A DNA stretch of 64,000 bases from Salinarimonas ramus (GTDB taxonomy: Bacteria > Pseudomonadota > Alphaproteobacteria > Rhizobiales > Beijerinckiaceae): assembly GCF_014645695.1 (NCBI RefSeq), contig NZ_BMMF01000002.1, positions 252,292 to 316,291 on the forward strand. The letters are read 5' to 3'. The position numbers and the translations under genes were made by a program. The number at the start of each line of letters is the position of its first letter. The first letter of the stretch is position 1. The notes beneath the pieces are model-generated. The model was not told where the DNA came from, ran no database searches, and worked only from the letters and a program-made list of their open reading frames with translations. Below are positions 29,412-37,897 of this stretch, one piece after another.

Positions 29412-30263
29412 TCAATCATCGTACGAATGCCCCGCGCGAAGGCCCTCGCGGACGCGGAGGGCGATCTTCAGGAATTCGGGGGTCTCGCGGATGTCGAGGG
29501 GCCGCTCCGGGCCGAGGTCGCAGTCGATGACGTCGATGATGCGCCCCGGGCGCGGGGACATGACGACGATCTTCGTCGACAGGAACACCGCCTCCGGGAT
29601 CGAGTGCGTGACGAACACCACCGTCTTGCCGGTCTTCGCCCAGAGCTGCAGCAGCTGCTCGTTCAAGTGATCGCGCACGATCTCGTCCAGCGCGCCGAAG
29701 GGTTCGTCCATCAACAGGAGCTTGGGGTCGAAGGACAGAGCGCGCGCGATGGAGGCGCGCTGCTGCATGCCGCCCGAGAGCTGCCAGGGGTATTTCTTCT
29801 CGAAGCCGGAGAGGTTGACGAGCTCCAGCATCGCCGCGCGGCGCTTGCGGCGCTCCTCCTTGGAGAGGCCGAAGATCTCGAGCGGAAGGTCGATGTTGCG
29901 CCCCACCGTTCGCCACGGATAGAGCGCCGGCGCCTGGAAGACGAAGCCGTAGGCGCGCTTCAGGCGCGCCTCCTCCGGCGTCATCCCGTTGACGGAGATC
30001 GAGCCGCCCGTGGCGCGCTCGAGATCGGCGATGACGCGAAGCAGCGTCGTCTTCCCGCAGCCGGACGGGCCGATGAAGGAGACGAACTCCCCGTCGGCGA
30101 TCTGGAGATCGACGTCGGAGAGCGCGTAGACCGGCCCGTCCGCGGTCTGGAACGTCAGCGAGAGGCCGCGGACGTCGATCACGGGCGCGCTCGCGCCCTG
30201 CGGCACGGCGTGCGTCCTCTCGAGCGGTGCGGCGGACCCTGCCATGTACTCCTCCAGACGCAT
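29412..30263 (-). CDS. ABC importer ATP-binding protein
   Basis: A 283-residue ATPase of the SsuB/TauB/NrtD type that powers the importer on the inner face of the membrane. Walker A GPSGCGKTT is at 65-73, signature LSGGMQQRASIARAL is at about 160, and Walker B LLLMDEPFGALD is about 20 residues later, followed by the H-loop FVTHSIPEAV. I start at ATG 30263 because the ABC core begins 25-30 residues later; an ATG at 30386 would start inside the repeat array. It is first in the row ATPase, permease, permease, binding protein, hydA, amidohydrolase on the minus strand. Confidence 0.9.
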   Translation of the reverse strand: MRLEEYMAGSAAPLERTHAVPQGASAPVIDVRGLSLTFQTADGPVYALSDVDLQIADGEFVSFIGPSGCGKTTLLRVIADLERATGGSISVNGMTPEEARLKRAYGFVFQAPALYPWRTVGRNIDLPLEIFGLSKEERRKRRAAMLELVNLSGFEKKYPWQLSGGMQQRASIARALSFDPKLLLMDEPFGALDEIVRDHLNEQLLQLWAKTGKTVVFVTHSIPEAVFLSTKIVVMSPRPGRIIDVIDCDLGPERPLDIRETPEFLKIALRVREGLRAGHSYDD

Positions 30264-30390
30264 GTCGCTCTTCTCGCCCCTCAGCTTCGTCCGCGCGCGC
30301 CGGCCGCGCAAGGGCGCGCATCCCACCGTCCGGCGGTCCTCGCGGCGCACTCTCCCCGGCAAGACGCGTGCCGCATCGCTCCGCAAACCC

Positions 30391-30583
30391 CCTCCTTCCC
30401 TGTAGGGGAAGGTGGCGCGCCGCGCAGCGGCGTGACGGATGGGGCGCGGCGCGCCAGCGATGCGTTCCGCGAAGCGGAAATCTCGGCGTCAGATCTCACA
30501 CGTCGATTTCGGCTGCGCCGAACGCTGCGCGCCCCATCCGTCTCGGCTTCGCCGAGCCACCTTCCCCTACAGGGAAGGAGGAG
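30391..30583. repeat. Complete inverted pair of dispersed palindromic repeats
   Basis: The best-preserved example. The left copy (30391-30452) reads CCTCCTTCCCTGTAGGGGAA and ends GACGGATGGGGCG; the right copy (30527-30583) is the mirror form, CGCCCCATCCGTC through CTACAGGGAAGGAGG. The pair makes a roughly 190-bp unit with long inverted ends and contains no plausible reading frame. It occupies the centre of the 485-bp gap between the ABC ATPase and the TetR gene; the rest of the gap shows only the small inverted repeat before the TetR gene. Confidence 0.75.
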
Positions 30584-30699
30584 GCCGCGCGCTCGTATCT
30601 CAGCACCCTCCCCCTGCCCACCACGTCGGCAACGCGCCGATGCGGGCGGCAGAGAGACGACGTCGCCGGGGCGCGCCTCTTCGCTTGCCTCGCGCCGTC

Positions 30700-30716
30700 C
30701 GACCGCCATACGGTCG
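30700..30716. promoter_or_regulatory. Inverted repeat upstream of the TetR-family gene
   Basis: CGACCG-CCATA-CGGTCG, 32 bp before the ATG of the regulator. TetR proteins commonly repress their own genes through such sites, but the half-site differs from the RutR-like operator at 34254 in spacing, so this is only a candidate. Confidence 0.35.
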
Positions 30717-30748
30717 CGGCAGGCCCGCAGGCGGGTTCGGAGGGCGGG

Positions 30749-31414
30749 ATGGACGAGGGTATCCGGGTGACGCGCGAGGGAGCGAAGCGGCGCGCCGCGC
30801 CCCGCACCAAGGCGGGCGAGGCGAACGAGGAGCGCATCCTCGACGCTGCCCTCGACGCGTTCGCAGCTTCCGGCTTCCACGGCGCGCGGATCGACGCGAT
30901 CGCAGCCACTGCAGGGCTTTCGAAGCCCAACCTCCTCTATTACTTCAAGACGAAGGAGGCGCTCTACCTCGCCGTCCTGCGCCGCACGCTGGACATGTGG
31001 CTCGAGCCCCTGCGCGAGCTCGACGAGGCGCGCGACCCGCGAACGGCCCTCGCCGCCTACGTCGTGCGCAAGCTCGACTATTCCCGAGACATGCCCGCGG
31101 CCTCGAAGCTGTTCGCGCTGGAGATCCTCCGGGGCGCGCCGCTGCTCGGCCGCGTCCTCGACGGGCCGCTGAAGGCGCTCGTCGACGAGAAGGTCGCGAT
31201 CCTCGAGCGCTGGATCGCGGCGGGGCGGCTCGCCCCGGTCGATCCGCACACGCTCATCTTCGCGATCTGGGCGACGACGCAGCATTATGCCGACTTCTCC
31301 TCGCAGGTCGCGGCCGTGACGGGCCGCACGCTCGCGGACGAGACGTTCTTCGCGGAGACGCGCGAGGGCCTCGTGCGCCTCCTCCTCGACGGGGCCGTGC
31401 CGCGCGCGCGGTGA
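30749..31414 (+). CDS. RutR-like TetR-family regulator of pyrimidine genes
   Basis: A 221-residue TetR-type repressor. After a basic leader comes the helix-turn-helix (about 27-70: RILDAALDAF, GARIDAIAATAGLSKPNLLYYF), then a helical ligand-binding domain of the YcdC/RutR type (KLFALEILRGAP, WATTQHYADFSSQV). The second segment strongly recalls RutR, which senses uracil/thymine in E. coli. GGAGGG is 4-5 bases before the ATG at 30749. It is embedded in the pyrimidine cluster, convergent with preA and divergent from the importer operon, and a RutR-type operator lies in the preT promoter. The regulator-target link is inference supported by both facts. Confidence 0.85.
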   Translation: MDEGIRVTREGAKRRAAPRTKAGEANEERILDAALDAFAASGFHGARIDAIAATAGLSKPNLLYYFKTKEALYLAVLRRTLDMWLEPLRELDEARDPRTALAAYVVRKLDYSRDMPAASKLFALEILRGAPLLGRVLDGPLKALVDEKVAILERWIAAGRLAPVDPHTLIFAIWATTQHYADFSSQVAAVTGRTLADETFFAETREGLVRLLLDGAVPRAR

Positions 31415-31436
31415 GCCCCGCGCGCCTTGCTGTCCC

Positions 31437-32777
31437 CTACTCCGCCGGCTCGAGCGCGGCGTCCGTGTCGTAGGCCACCGGCTCCTTGGCCATCGGGTTG
31501 TTGGGGTGCTGGGTCCAGTTCCGGTAGGAGCCGTCGACCATGCGGCCGGTGCGCTTGTCGACCTCGTTCTCCAGCGGCACCATGGTGATGCAGTTCTCCA
31601 CCGGGCAGACGACGGCGCACAGGTTGCAGCCGACGCACTCCTCCTCGATCACCTCGAACTTGCGCACCCCGTCGACCATGTTGGTGATCGCCTGGTGGGA
31701 CGTGTCCTCGCAGGCGATGTGGCAGCGCCCGCACTTGATGCAGGCGTCCTGGTCGATGGAGGCCTTAACCGCGTAGTCGAGGTTCAGGTACTGCCAGTCG
31801 GTGACGTTGGGCACCGCGCGACCGACGAAGTCGGAGACGCGGGAATAGCCCTTCTGGTCCATCCAGTCGGAGAGGCCGGACTTCATCTCCTCGACGATCT
31901 TGAAGCCGTAGACCATCGCCGCCGTACAGACCTGCACCGTGCCGGCACCCAGCGCCATGAACTCGGCGGCGTCCTTCCAGGTCTCGATGCCGCCGATGCC
32001 GGAGATCGGCATCCCGCGGGTGACCTCCGAGCGGGCGATCTCGGCAGTCATGTTGAGCGCGATCGGCTTCACCGCCGGCCCGCACATACCGCCGTGCGTA
32101 CCCTTGCCGCCGGTATGCGGCCAGGGGGACATGGCGTCGAGGTCGACGTGCATGATGGAATTGACGGTGTTGATCAGCGACACCGCGTCCGCCCCGCCGC
32201 GCTTGGCGGCTTCCGCGGGCTTGCGGATGTCGCCGACATTGGGCGTGAGCTTCACGATGACGGGCATGCGCGTGTGCTGCTTGCACCAGCGCGCGACCAT
32301 CTCGACGTATTCCGGCACCTGGCCGACCGCAGAGCCCATGCCGCGCTCGGACATGCCGTGCGGGCAGCCGAAATTCAGCTCGACCCCGTCCGCCTCGGTC
32401 TCCTCGACGCGCGCGAGGATCGCCTTCCAGCTCTCCTCGGTGCACGGCACCATCAGCGAGACCACCATGGCGCGGTCGCGCCACTTGCGCTTGACCTCCT
32501 TGATCTCGCGCAGGTTCACCTCGAGCGGGCGATCGGTGATCAGCTCGATGTTGTTGAAGCCGATGACGCGCCGGTCCGGCCCGTGAATCGCGCCGTAGCG
32601 CGGGCCGGACACGTTGACGACCGGCGGGTCCTCGCCGAGCGTCTTCCAGACGACGCCGCCCCAGCCGGCGCGGAAGGCGCGCTCGACGTTGTAGGCCTTG
32701 TCGGTGGGCGGCGCGGAGGCGAGCCAGAAGGGATTGGGCGCCTTGATGCCCACGAAGTCGACGGACAGGTCTGCCAT
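31437..32777 (-). CDS. preA: NAD-dependent dihydropyrimidine dehydrogenase subunit PreA
   Basis: A 446-residue subunit that carries the FMN barrel and the pyrimidine site of dihydropyrimidine dehydrogenase, reducing uracil or thymine with electrons from PreT. The N-terminus LSVDFVGIKAPNPFWLASAP matches the dihydroorotate-dehydrogenase-like fold; ELNFGCPHGM and ISGIGGIETW are the FMN-binding regions. The C-terminus has two 4Fe-4S motifs, CIKCGRCHIACE and CVGCNLCAVVCP. The ATG at 32777 gives the family start; a larger open frame extends upstream only by overlapping preT in another frame. preT lies 14 bp upstream on the same strand. Confidence 0.95.
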   Translation of the reverse strand: MADLSVDFVGIKAPNPFWLASAPPTDKAYNVERAFRAGWGGVVWKTLGEDPPVVNVSGPRYGAIHGPDRRVIGFNNIELITDRPLEVNLREIKEVKRKWRDRAMVVSLMVPCTEESWKAILARVEETEADGVELNFGCPHGMSERGMGSAVGQVPEYVEMVARWCKQHTRMPVIVKLTPNVGDIRKPAEAAKRGGADAVSLINTVNSIMHVDLDAMSPWPHTGGKGTHGGMCGPAVKPIALNMTAEIARSEVTRGMPISGIGGIETWKDAAEFMALGAGTVQVCTAAMVYGFKIVEEMKSGLSDWMDQKGYSRVSDFVGRAVPNVTDWQYLNLDYAVKASIDQDACIKCGRCHIACEDTSHQAITNMVDGVRKFEVIEEECVGCNLCAVVCPVENCITMVPLENEVDKRTGRMVDGSYRNWTQHPNNPMAKEPVAYDTDAALEPAE

Positions 32778-32791
32778 GGTCTCGTCCTCCC

Positions 32792-34150
32792 TCATTCCGC
32801 CGCGACGGGCATGCGGGCGGCGAGCGCCCGATCGATGGAGAGGGCGGCCTGCTTGCCGTCCTCCACCGCCACCACGGTGAGATCCTTGCCGCGGGTGCAA
32901 TCGCCGCCGGCCCACACCTTGGGCAGCGAGGTGCGGCCCTCCGCGTCGACCTTTATCTTGCCGCCCTCGAGCTCGAGCACCGCGCTCTCGTCGGCGACGT
33001 CGGTGGGCAGGAAGACCTGGCCGATCGCCTTGAAGAGCTGGTCCGCCGGCAATTCGAAGGTCTCGCCGGTGTCGACGAGCTTGCCGGCCTCGATCGCGGT
33101 GCGCATGAACAGCACGGAGGCGAGCACGCCGCCCTCGCCCTTCACCGCGTAGGGCCGCGCGAAATGGCGGATGACGACGCCATTGGTGAGCGCCACCTCC
33201 TGCTCGTATTTCGAGGCCGGCATGGCGTCGGCGCCGCGGCGATAGACGAGGGTGACCTCCTCCGCACCGAGCTTCTTCGCCTGCACGGCGGCGTCCACCG
33301 CCGTCATGCCGCCGCCGACCACGATCACCTTGCGCCCGACGGGCAGGCTCGCGAGATCCGACGTCTGGCGCAGCCGCTCGATGAAGGCGACGGCGTCCTC
33401 GATGTTGGCGAGCCCGTTCTCCTCGATGCCGAGCGCGTTCACCGCCTGGAGCCCGACGCCGAGGAAGACCGCGTCGTACTCCGCCGCGAGGCCCGCGAGC
33501 GTGACGTCGCGCCCGAGCCGCTTGCCGGCATGCAGCGTGATGCCGCCCACGCCCATGACGAAGTCGACCTCCGCCTGGGCGAAGCCATCGGTCGTCTTGT
33601 AGGCCGCGATGCCGTGCTCGTTGAGCCCGCCCGCCTTCGCGCGCGCCTCGTAGACGTCGACCGTGTGCCCGAGCGTCGCGAGCTTGTGGGCGCACGACAG
33701 GCCCGCGGGCCCCGCGCCGACGACGGCGACCCGCGCACCCGTCGCGGCGCCCTGCCGGTAGAGCTGGCGGCCCGTCGAGAACAGCGCGTCCGTCGCGTAG
33801 CGCTGGAGGCGCCCGATCTCCACGGGCTTGCCCTCGGCCATGCGCACGCAGGCCTCCTCGCACAACGTCTCGGTGGGACACACGCGTGCGCACATGCCCC
33901 CGAAGATGTTGGCGTCGAGGATCGTCTTCGCCGCGCCCTCGGCATTTCCCGTCGAGATCTGGCGGATGAAGAGCGGGATGTCGATCGACGTCGGGCAGGC
34001 CTGGATGCAGGGCGCATCGTAGCAGAACAGGCAGCGCTCGGAGGCGACGCGCGCCTCGTTCCGGTCGAGCGCGGGATGGAGATCGCCGAAACCGGCCTCG
34101 ATGTCGGCTGCCGGGAGGCGCCCGGCGCTGATGTCAGGATGCGTGCTCAC
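32792..34150 (-). CDS. preT: NAD-dependent dihydropyrimidine dehydrogenase subunit PreT
   Basis: A 452-residue glutamate-synthase-small-subunit-like flavoprotein that passes electrons from NAD(P)H to PreA. The N-terminal iron-sulfur domain has CLFCYDAPCIQACP and GGMCARVCPTETLCEEAC; the FAD-binding GAGPAGLSCA follows, then a second dinucleotide site GGGMTAVDAA. Start is GTG 34150, with GGGGAGG 8 bases upstream. It is the first gene of the preTA unit. A perfect TTGACA -35 box and a RutR-like operator lie about 100-140 bp upstream. Confidence 0.95.
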   Translation of the reverse strand: MSTHPDISAGRLPAADIEAGFGDLHPALDRNEARVASERCLFCYDAPCIQACPTSIDIPLFIRQISTGNAEGAAKTILDANIFGGMCARVCPTETLCEEACVRMAEGKPVEIGRLQRYATDALFSTGRQLYRQGAATGARVAVVGAGPAGLSCAHKLATLGHTVDVYEARAKAGGLNEHGIAAYKTTDGFAQAEVDFVMGVGGITLHAGKRLGRDVTLAGLAAEYDAVFLGVGLQAVNALGIEENGLANIEDAVAFIERLRQTSDLASLPVGRKVIVVGGGMTAVDAAVQAKKLGAEEVTLVYRRGADAMPASKYEQEVALTNGVVIRHFARPYAVKGEGGVLASVLFMRTAIEAGKLVDTGETFELPADQLFKAIGQVFLPTDVADESAVLELEGGKIKVDAEGRTSLPKVWAGGDCTRGKDLTVVAVEDGKQAALSIDRALAARMPVAAE

Positions 34151-34252
34151 GGCATGAGCCTCCCCGTTCCGCGAAGCGGCGGCGCCGCGCGGATGCTTGA
34201 CGATGATCGGACACGTTCACCCTCGGCCGGTCTCTTTCGGAACGGCTCTAGT

Positions 34253-34270
34253 TTTGACCATGTGATCAAA
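34253..34270. promoter_or_regulatory. RutR-type operator in the preT promoter
   Basis: TTGACCATGTGATCAA at 34254-34269, extended to 18 bp by flanking T and A. It matches the published E. coli RutR consensus TTGACCA-NN-TGGTCAA at all but one defined position. It covers the -10 region of the candidate preT promoter, the expected place for a repressor site. Confidence 0.75.
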
Positions 34271-34288
34271 TCAGCGATGCACTGTCAA
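34260..34288 (-). promoter_or_regulatory. Candidate preT promoter
   Basis: On the minus strand a perfect TTGACA (34283-34288) is followed after 17 bp by TCACAT (34260-34265), a poor -10 with three of six matches. The weak -10 lies within the RutR-like operator. The preT start codon is about 110 bp downstream. Confidence 0.5.
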
Positions 34289-34435
34289 TTTCGAGGCAGG
34301 GTGAAAAGGAAGGCAGGGCCTGCCGAGGGGATGGGCAGCGCGGGGCGGTTCCGCGCAGCGCGGATGACATCCACGCGCCCCCCGCGCTAAACCGGGCGCG
34401 GCGGGGCGCTCCCGTCCGAATCGGAGGCTCGATCC

Positions 34436-35899
34436 ATGGCGCGCATCATGTCTCGCGCGACGCTCCTCGCCGGCTTCGCCGCGCTCGCCGCCGCAGCGGC
34501 GGCGCTCGCCTGGTCCGGGCCTGGGTCGCAGGCGCAAGATCGGCCCGCGCAGGATCGCCCGGAGGCGGTGCGAGCGGTCCCCGAGAGCGCCGCGCACATC
34601 CAGCTGACCTTCGCGCCCCTCGTGCGCGACGCGGCGCCCGCCGTCGTCAACGTCTACGGCGAGAGCCGGCAGCGGGCGCAGAGCGACCCGCGCGAGGACT
34701 TCTTCCGCCGCTTCTTCGGCGACGACGCCTTCGGCGGCATGCCGCGCGAGCGGGTGCAGCGCTCGCTCGGCTCCGGCGTCATCGTCGACGCGAGCGGTCT
34801 CGTCGTCACCAACAACCACGTCGTGGAGGGCATGGACGAGGTCCGCGTCGCCCTCGTCGACCGGCGCGAGCTCGACGCCGAGATCGTGCTGCGCGATCCG
34901 CGCACGGATCTCGCGGTGCTGCGCATCGACGCGGACGAGACCTTCCCCGCCGTGCCGCTCGGCGACGACGCGACGCTCGAGGTGGGCGACCTCGTGCTCG
35001 CCATCGGCAACCCGTTCGGCGTCGGCCAGACGGTGACGCAGGGCATCGTCTCGGCGCTGGCACGCACCCAGGTCGGCATCTCCGACTACCAGTTCTTCAT
35101 CCAGACGGACGCCGCCATCAATCCCGGCAATTCCGGCGGCGCGCTGCTCGACATGGCCGGGCGGCTGGTGGGCATCAACACCGCGATTTTCTCCCGCTCC
35201 GGCGGCTCGCATGGCATCGGCTTCGCCATTCCCGCCACGATGGTGCGCGCCGTCGTCGCGAGCGCGGAAGCGGGCTCCGAGCGCGTCCAGCGCCCCTGGC
35301 TCGGCGCGAGCCTGCAGGCGCTCACGCCCGATCTCGCCGAGGGCGTGGGCCTGCTGCGCCCCGTCGGCGCCCTCGTCACCGACGTCGACCCGCGCGGCCC
35401 CGCGGCCGAGGCCGGCCTCGCCCGCGGCGACGTGATCCTCGCCGTCGACGGCCAGGAGATCTCCGACACGGAGGCCTTCGGCTACCGCTTCGCCCTCGCC
35501 GGCGTGTCCGGAGAGAGCGTGCTGCGCGTGCTCGGCCGCGGGGGCGAGCGCGAGCTGCGCGTGCGCCTCGTCCCGCCGCCGGAGGACCCGCCGCGCGAGG
35601 CCGTGCGTGTCGACGCGCGCTCGCCGCTCGACGGCGCCGTGGTCGTCAACGTCTCGCCCGCCGTCGCCGACGAGATGCGCATCCTCCAGATCGTCGGCGC
35701 GGTCGTCGTCCAGGAGGTGCCGCCCCGCTCGCTCGCCGCGCGCTACGGCTTCCGACCCGGGGACGCGCTCCTCGAGATCAACCGCATGCGCATCGAGGCC
35801 ACGAGCGACGTCGAACGCGCCCTCTCCCGCGGCCGCGGCGTCTGGGAGCTGACCATCCACCGCGACGGCCGCACGATCACGACGGTGCTGCGGGGGTAG
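34436..35899 (+). CDS. Do/DegP-like periplasmic serine protease
   Basis: A 487-residue HtrA-family protease/chaperone. A signal peptide (about 1-33, small-residue rich) is followed by a trypsin-like domain with catalytic triad H128 (TNNHVVEG), D158 (DPRTDLAVL) and S233 (NPGNSGGALL), then two PDZ domains (about 285-375 and 390-485). The Q-linker before the protease is short, with FFRRFF in the LA-loop as in other DegP proteins. It acts on misfolded envelope proteins in the periplasm. It is a single-gene unit, divergent from preT. Which paralogue (DegP, DegQ, MucD) it equals cannot be told from this sequence alone. Confidence 0.92.
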   Translation: MARIMSRATLLAGFAALAAAAAALAWSGPGSQAQDRPAQDRPEAVRAVPESAAHIQLTFAPLVRDAAPAVVNVYGESRQRAQSDPREDFFRRFFGDDAFGGMPRERVQRSLGSGVIVDASGLVVTNNHVVEGMDEVRVALVDRRELDAEIVLRDPRTDLAVLRIDADETFPAVPLGDDATLEVGDLVLAIGNPFGVGQTVTQGIVSALARTQVGISDYQFFIQTDAAINPGNSGGALLDMAGRLVGINTAIFSRSGGSHGIGFAIPATMVRAVVASAEAGSERVQRPWLGASLQALTPDLAEGVGLLRPVGALVTDVDPRGPAAEAGLARGDVILAVDGQEISDTEAFGYRFALAGVSGESVLRVLGRGGERELRVRLVPPPEDPPREAVRVDARSPLDGAVVVNVSPAVADEMRILQIVGAVVVQEVPPRSLAARYGFRPGDALLEINRMRIEATSDVERALSRGRGVWELTIHRDGRTITTVLRG

Positions 35900-35916
35900 T
35901 TCAAAGGCCGCGACAT

Positions 35917-35954
35917 CGATACCTCCCCGTAGAGGCCCCGCAGGGGAGGTATCG
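35917..35954. repeat. Short palindromic repeat (CGATACCTCCCC family form)
   Basis: A 12-bp perfect stem CGATACCTCCCC / GGGGAGGTATCG with a 14-base loop, 17 bp after the protease gene. The CCTCCCC..GGGGAGG arms match the core of the repeat family; the element may serve here as a terminator, though no T-run follows. Confidence 0.55.
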
Positions 35955-36051
35955 CCCCCCTCCCCCGCCCCGTCTTCCCCCGTCGACACGCGCGCCGCGG
36001 CGCGTATGATCCCGCGCCGAACACGACGACGAACGACGAAGAGGAAACGCC

Positions 36052-37857
36052 ATGTCCGCGCGCCGCCGCATCTCTCCCGCCGAGCTGCGCTCGCGCCTGT
36101 GGTTCGACAATCCCGACAACCCGGGCATGACGGCGCTCTATCTCGAGCGCTACCTCAATTACGGGCTCACCGGCGAGGAGCTGCGCTCGGGCAAGCCGAT
36201 CATCGGCATCGCGCAGACCGGCTCGGACCTCGCGCCCTGCAACCGCCACCACATCGACCTCGCCGAGCGCGTGCGCGACGGGATCACGGCGGCGGGCGGG
36301 CTCGCGCTGGAATTCCCCTGCCACCCGATCCAGGAGACCGGCAAGCGGCCCACCGCGGCGCTCGACCGCAACCTCGCCTATCTCTCCCTCGTCGAGGTGC
36401 TCTACGGCTACCCGCTCGACGGCGTCGTGCTGCTGACGGGCTGCGACAAGACCACGCCCGCCTGCCTGATGGCGGCGGCCACCGTCGACATTCCGGCGAT
36501 CGCGCTCAACGTCGGCCCGATGCTCAACGGCTGGATGGACGGCACCCGCACGGGCTCCGGCACCATCATCTGGTCGGCGCGCGAGCGCCATGCGGCCGGC
36601 GACATCGACTTCCAGCAATTCATGGACATCGTCGGCTCGTCGGCGCCCTCGAACGGCCATTGCAACACGATGGGCACGGCCTCCACCATGAATGCGCTCG
36701 CCGAGGCGCTCGGCATGTCGCTGCCGGGCCAGGCGGCGATCCCCGCGCCCTATCGCGAGCGCGGGCAGATGGCGTATCTCACGGGCAAGAGCATCGTCGA
36801 GATGGTGTGGGAGGACATCAAGCCCTCCGACATCCTCACCCGCGAGGCCTTCGAGAACGCCATCGTCGCCTGCTCGGCGATCGGCGGCTCCACCAACGCA
36901 CCGATCCACCTCAACGCCATCGCCAAGCACGTCGGCGTCCCGCTCGATTGCGACGATTGGGAGCGCGTGGGCTTCGACGTGCCCCTCCTCGTCAACATGC
37001 AGCCGGCGGGGGAATATCTCGGCGAGGAATATTTCCGCGCCGGCGGCCTGCCGGCGGTGATGGCCGAGCTGATCGCGGCCGGCCGCATCCACGAGAACGC
37101 GCTCACCGCCAACGGCGCCACGATGGGCGAGAATTGCCGCGGCAAGCATTCCTGGGACCGCGACGTGATCCGCCCCTATGCCGAGCCGCTGCGCGAACGG
37201 GCGGGCTTCCTCCACCTGAAGGGCACGCTCTTCGACAGCGCCATCATGAAGACGAGCGTGATCTCGAACGAGTTCGCGCAGCGCTATCTCCAGAACCCGG
37301 ACGACCCGATGGCCTTCGAGGGCCGCGCCGTCGTCTTCGACGGGCCGGAGGACTACCACCACCGCATCGACGATCCGGCGCTGGGCATCGACGAGGAGTC
37401 CATCCTGATCATGCGCGGCGCCGGCCCGCTCGGCTATCCCGGCGCGGCGGAGGTCGTGAACATGCAGCCGCCCGGCGCGCTCATCCGGCGGGGCGTGCGC
37501 GCGCTCCCCTGCATCGGCGACGGGCGCCAGTCCGGCACCTCGGCCTCGCCCTCGATCCTCAACGCCTCGCCGGAGGCCGCGGCCGGCGGCGGGCTCGCCC
37601 TGCTCGAATCGGGCGACCGGATCCGCATCGACCTGAACAAGCGTTCCGCCGACATCCTGCTGGCGCCCGAAGAGCTGGCGCGCCGACGCGAGGCGCTCGC
37701 GGCCAAGGGCGGCTTTCCCTACCCGCCGAGCCAGACGCCCTGGCAGGAGATCCAGCGCGGCATCGTCGATCAGCTCTCGGAAGGGATGGTGCTGAAGCCG
37801 GCGACGAAGTACCAGCGCATCGCCACGACCTTCGGCGTGCCGCGCGACAACCATTGA
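36052..37857 (+). CDS. IlvD/Edd-family dehydratase, xylonate dehydratase-like
   Basis: A 601-residue iron-sulfur dehydratase. Cluster-binding cysteines C63 ([11 protein letters not shown]), C131 ([10 protein letters not shown]) and C204 ([10 protein letters not shown]) are all present, as are [10 protein letters not shown] and DGRQSGT. The N-terminal [20 protein letters not shown] and the C-terminus ending in PRDNH closely resemble what I recall of Caulobacter XylD, the D-xylonate dehydratase of the Weimberg pathway, rather than branched-chain IlvD. A sugar-acid substrate (xylonate, arabinonate or gluconate) is therefore likely. No other sugar-acid catabolic gene is adjacent. The ATG at 36052 has GAGGAAA upstream. 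Chain length fits the sugar-acid branch. Confidence 0.85.
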   Translation: MSARRRISPAELRSRLWFDNPDNPGMTALYLERYLNYGLTGEELRSGKPIIGIAQTGSDLAPCNRHHIDLAERVRDGITAAGGLALEFPCHPIQETGKRPTAALDRNLAYLSLVEVLYGYPLDGVVLLTGCDKTTPACLMAAATVDIPAIALNVGPMLNGWMDGTRTGSGTIIWSARERHAAGDIDFQQFMDIVGSSAPSNGHCNTMGTASTMNALAEALGMSLPGQAAIPAPYRERGQMAYLTGKSIVEMVWEDIKPSDILTREAFENAIVACSAIGGSTNAPIHLNAIAKHVGVPLDCDDWERVGFDVPLLVNMQPAGEYLGEEYFRAGGLPAVMAELIAAGRIHENALTANGATMGENCRGKHSWDRDVIRPYAEPLRERAGFLHLKGTLFDSAIMKTSVISNEFAQRYLQNPDDPMAFEGRAVVFDGPEDYHHRIDDPALGIDEESILIMRGAGPLGYPGAAEVVNMQPPGALIRRGVRALPCIGDGRQSGTSASPSILNASPEAAAGGGLALLESGDRIRIDLNKRSADILLAPEELARRREALAAKGGFPYPPSQTPWQEIQRGIVDQLSEGMVLKPATKYQRIATTFGVPRDNH

Positions 37858-37897
37858 GGCGGGGCGAGCCGGGCGCCTGCCTGCCGCCCGTCGTCGT

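Noticed and set aside
31437-33893. Longer version of preA reading upstream through the preT region.
   Set aside because: The added residues overlap preT in another frame and lack the family start; the ATG at 32777 matches the PreA N-terminus.
34253-34270. The preT palindrome as an FNR/FnrL box (TTGAT-N4-ATCAA).
   Set aside because: The half-site distance is 6 bases and the first half is TTGAC; the RutR consensus fits far better.
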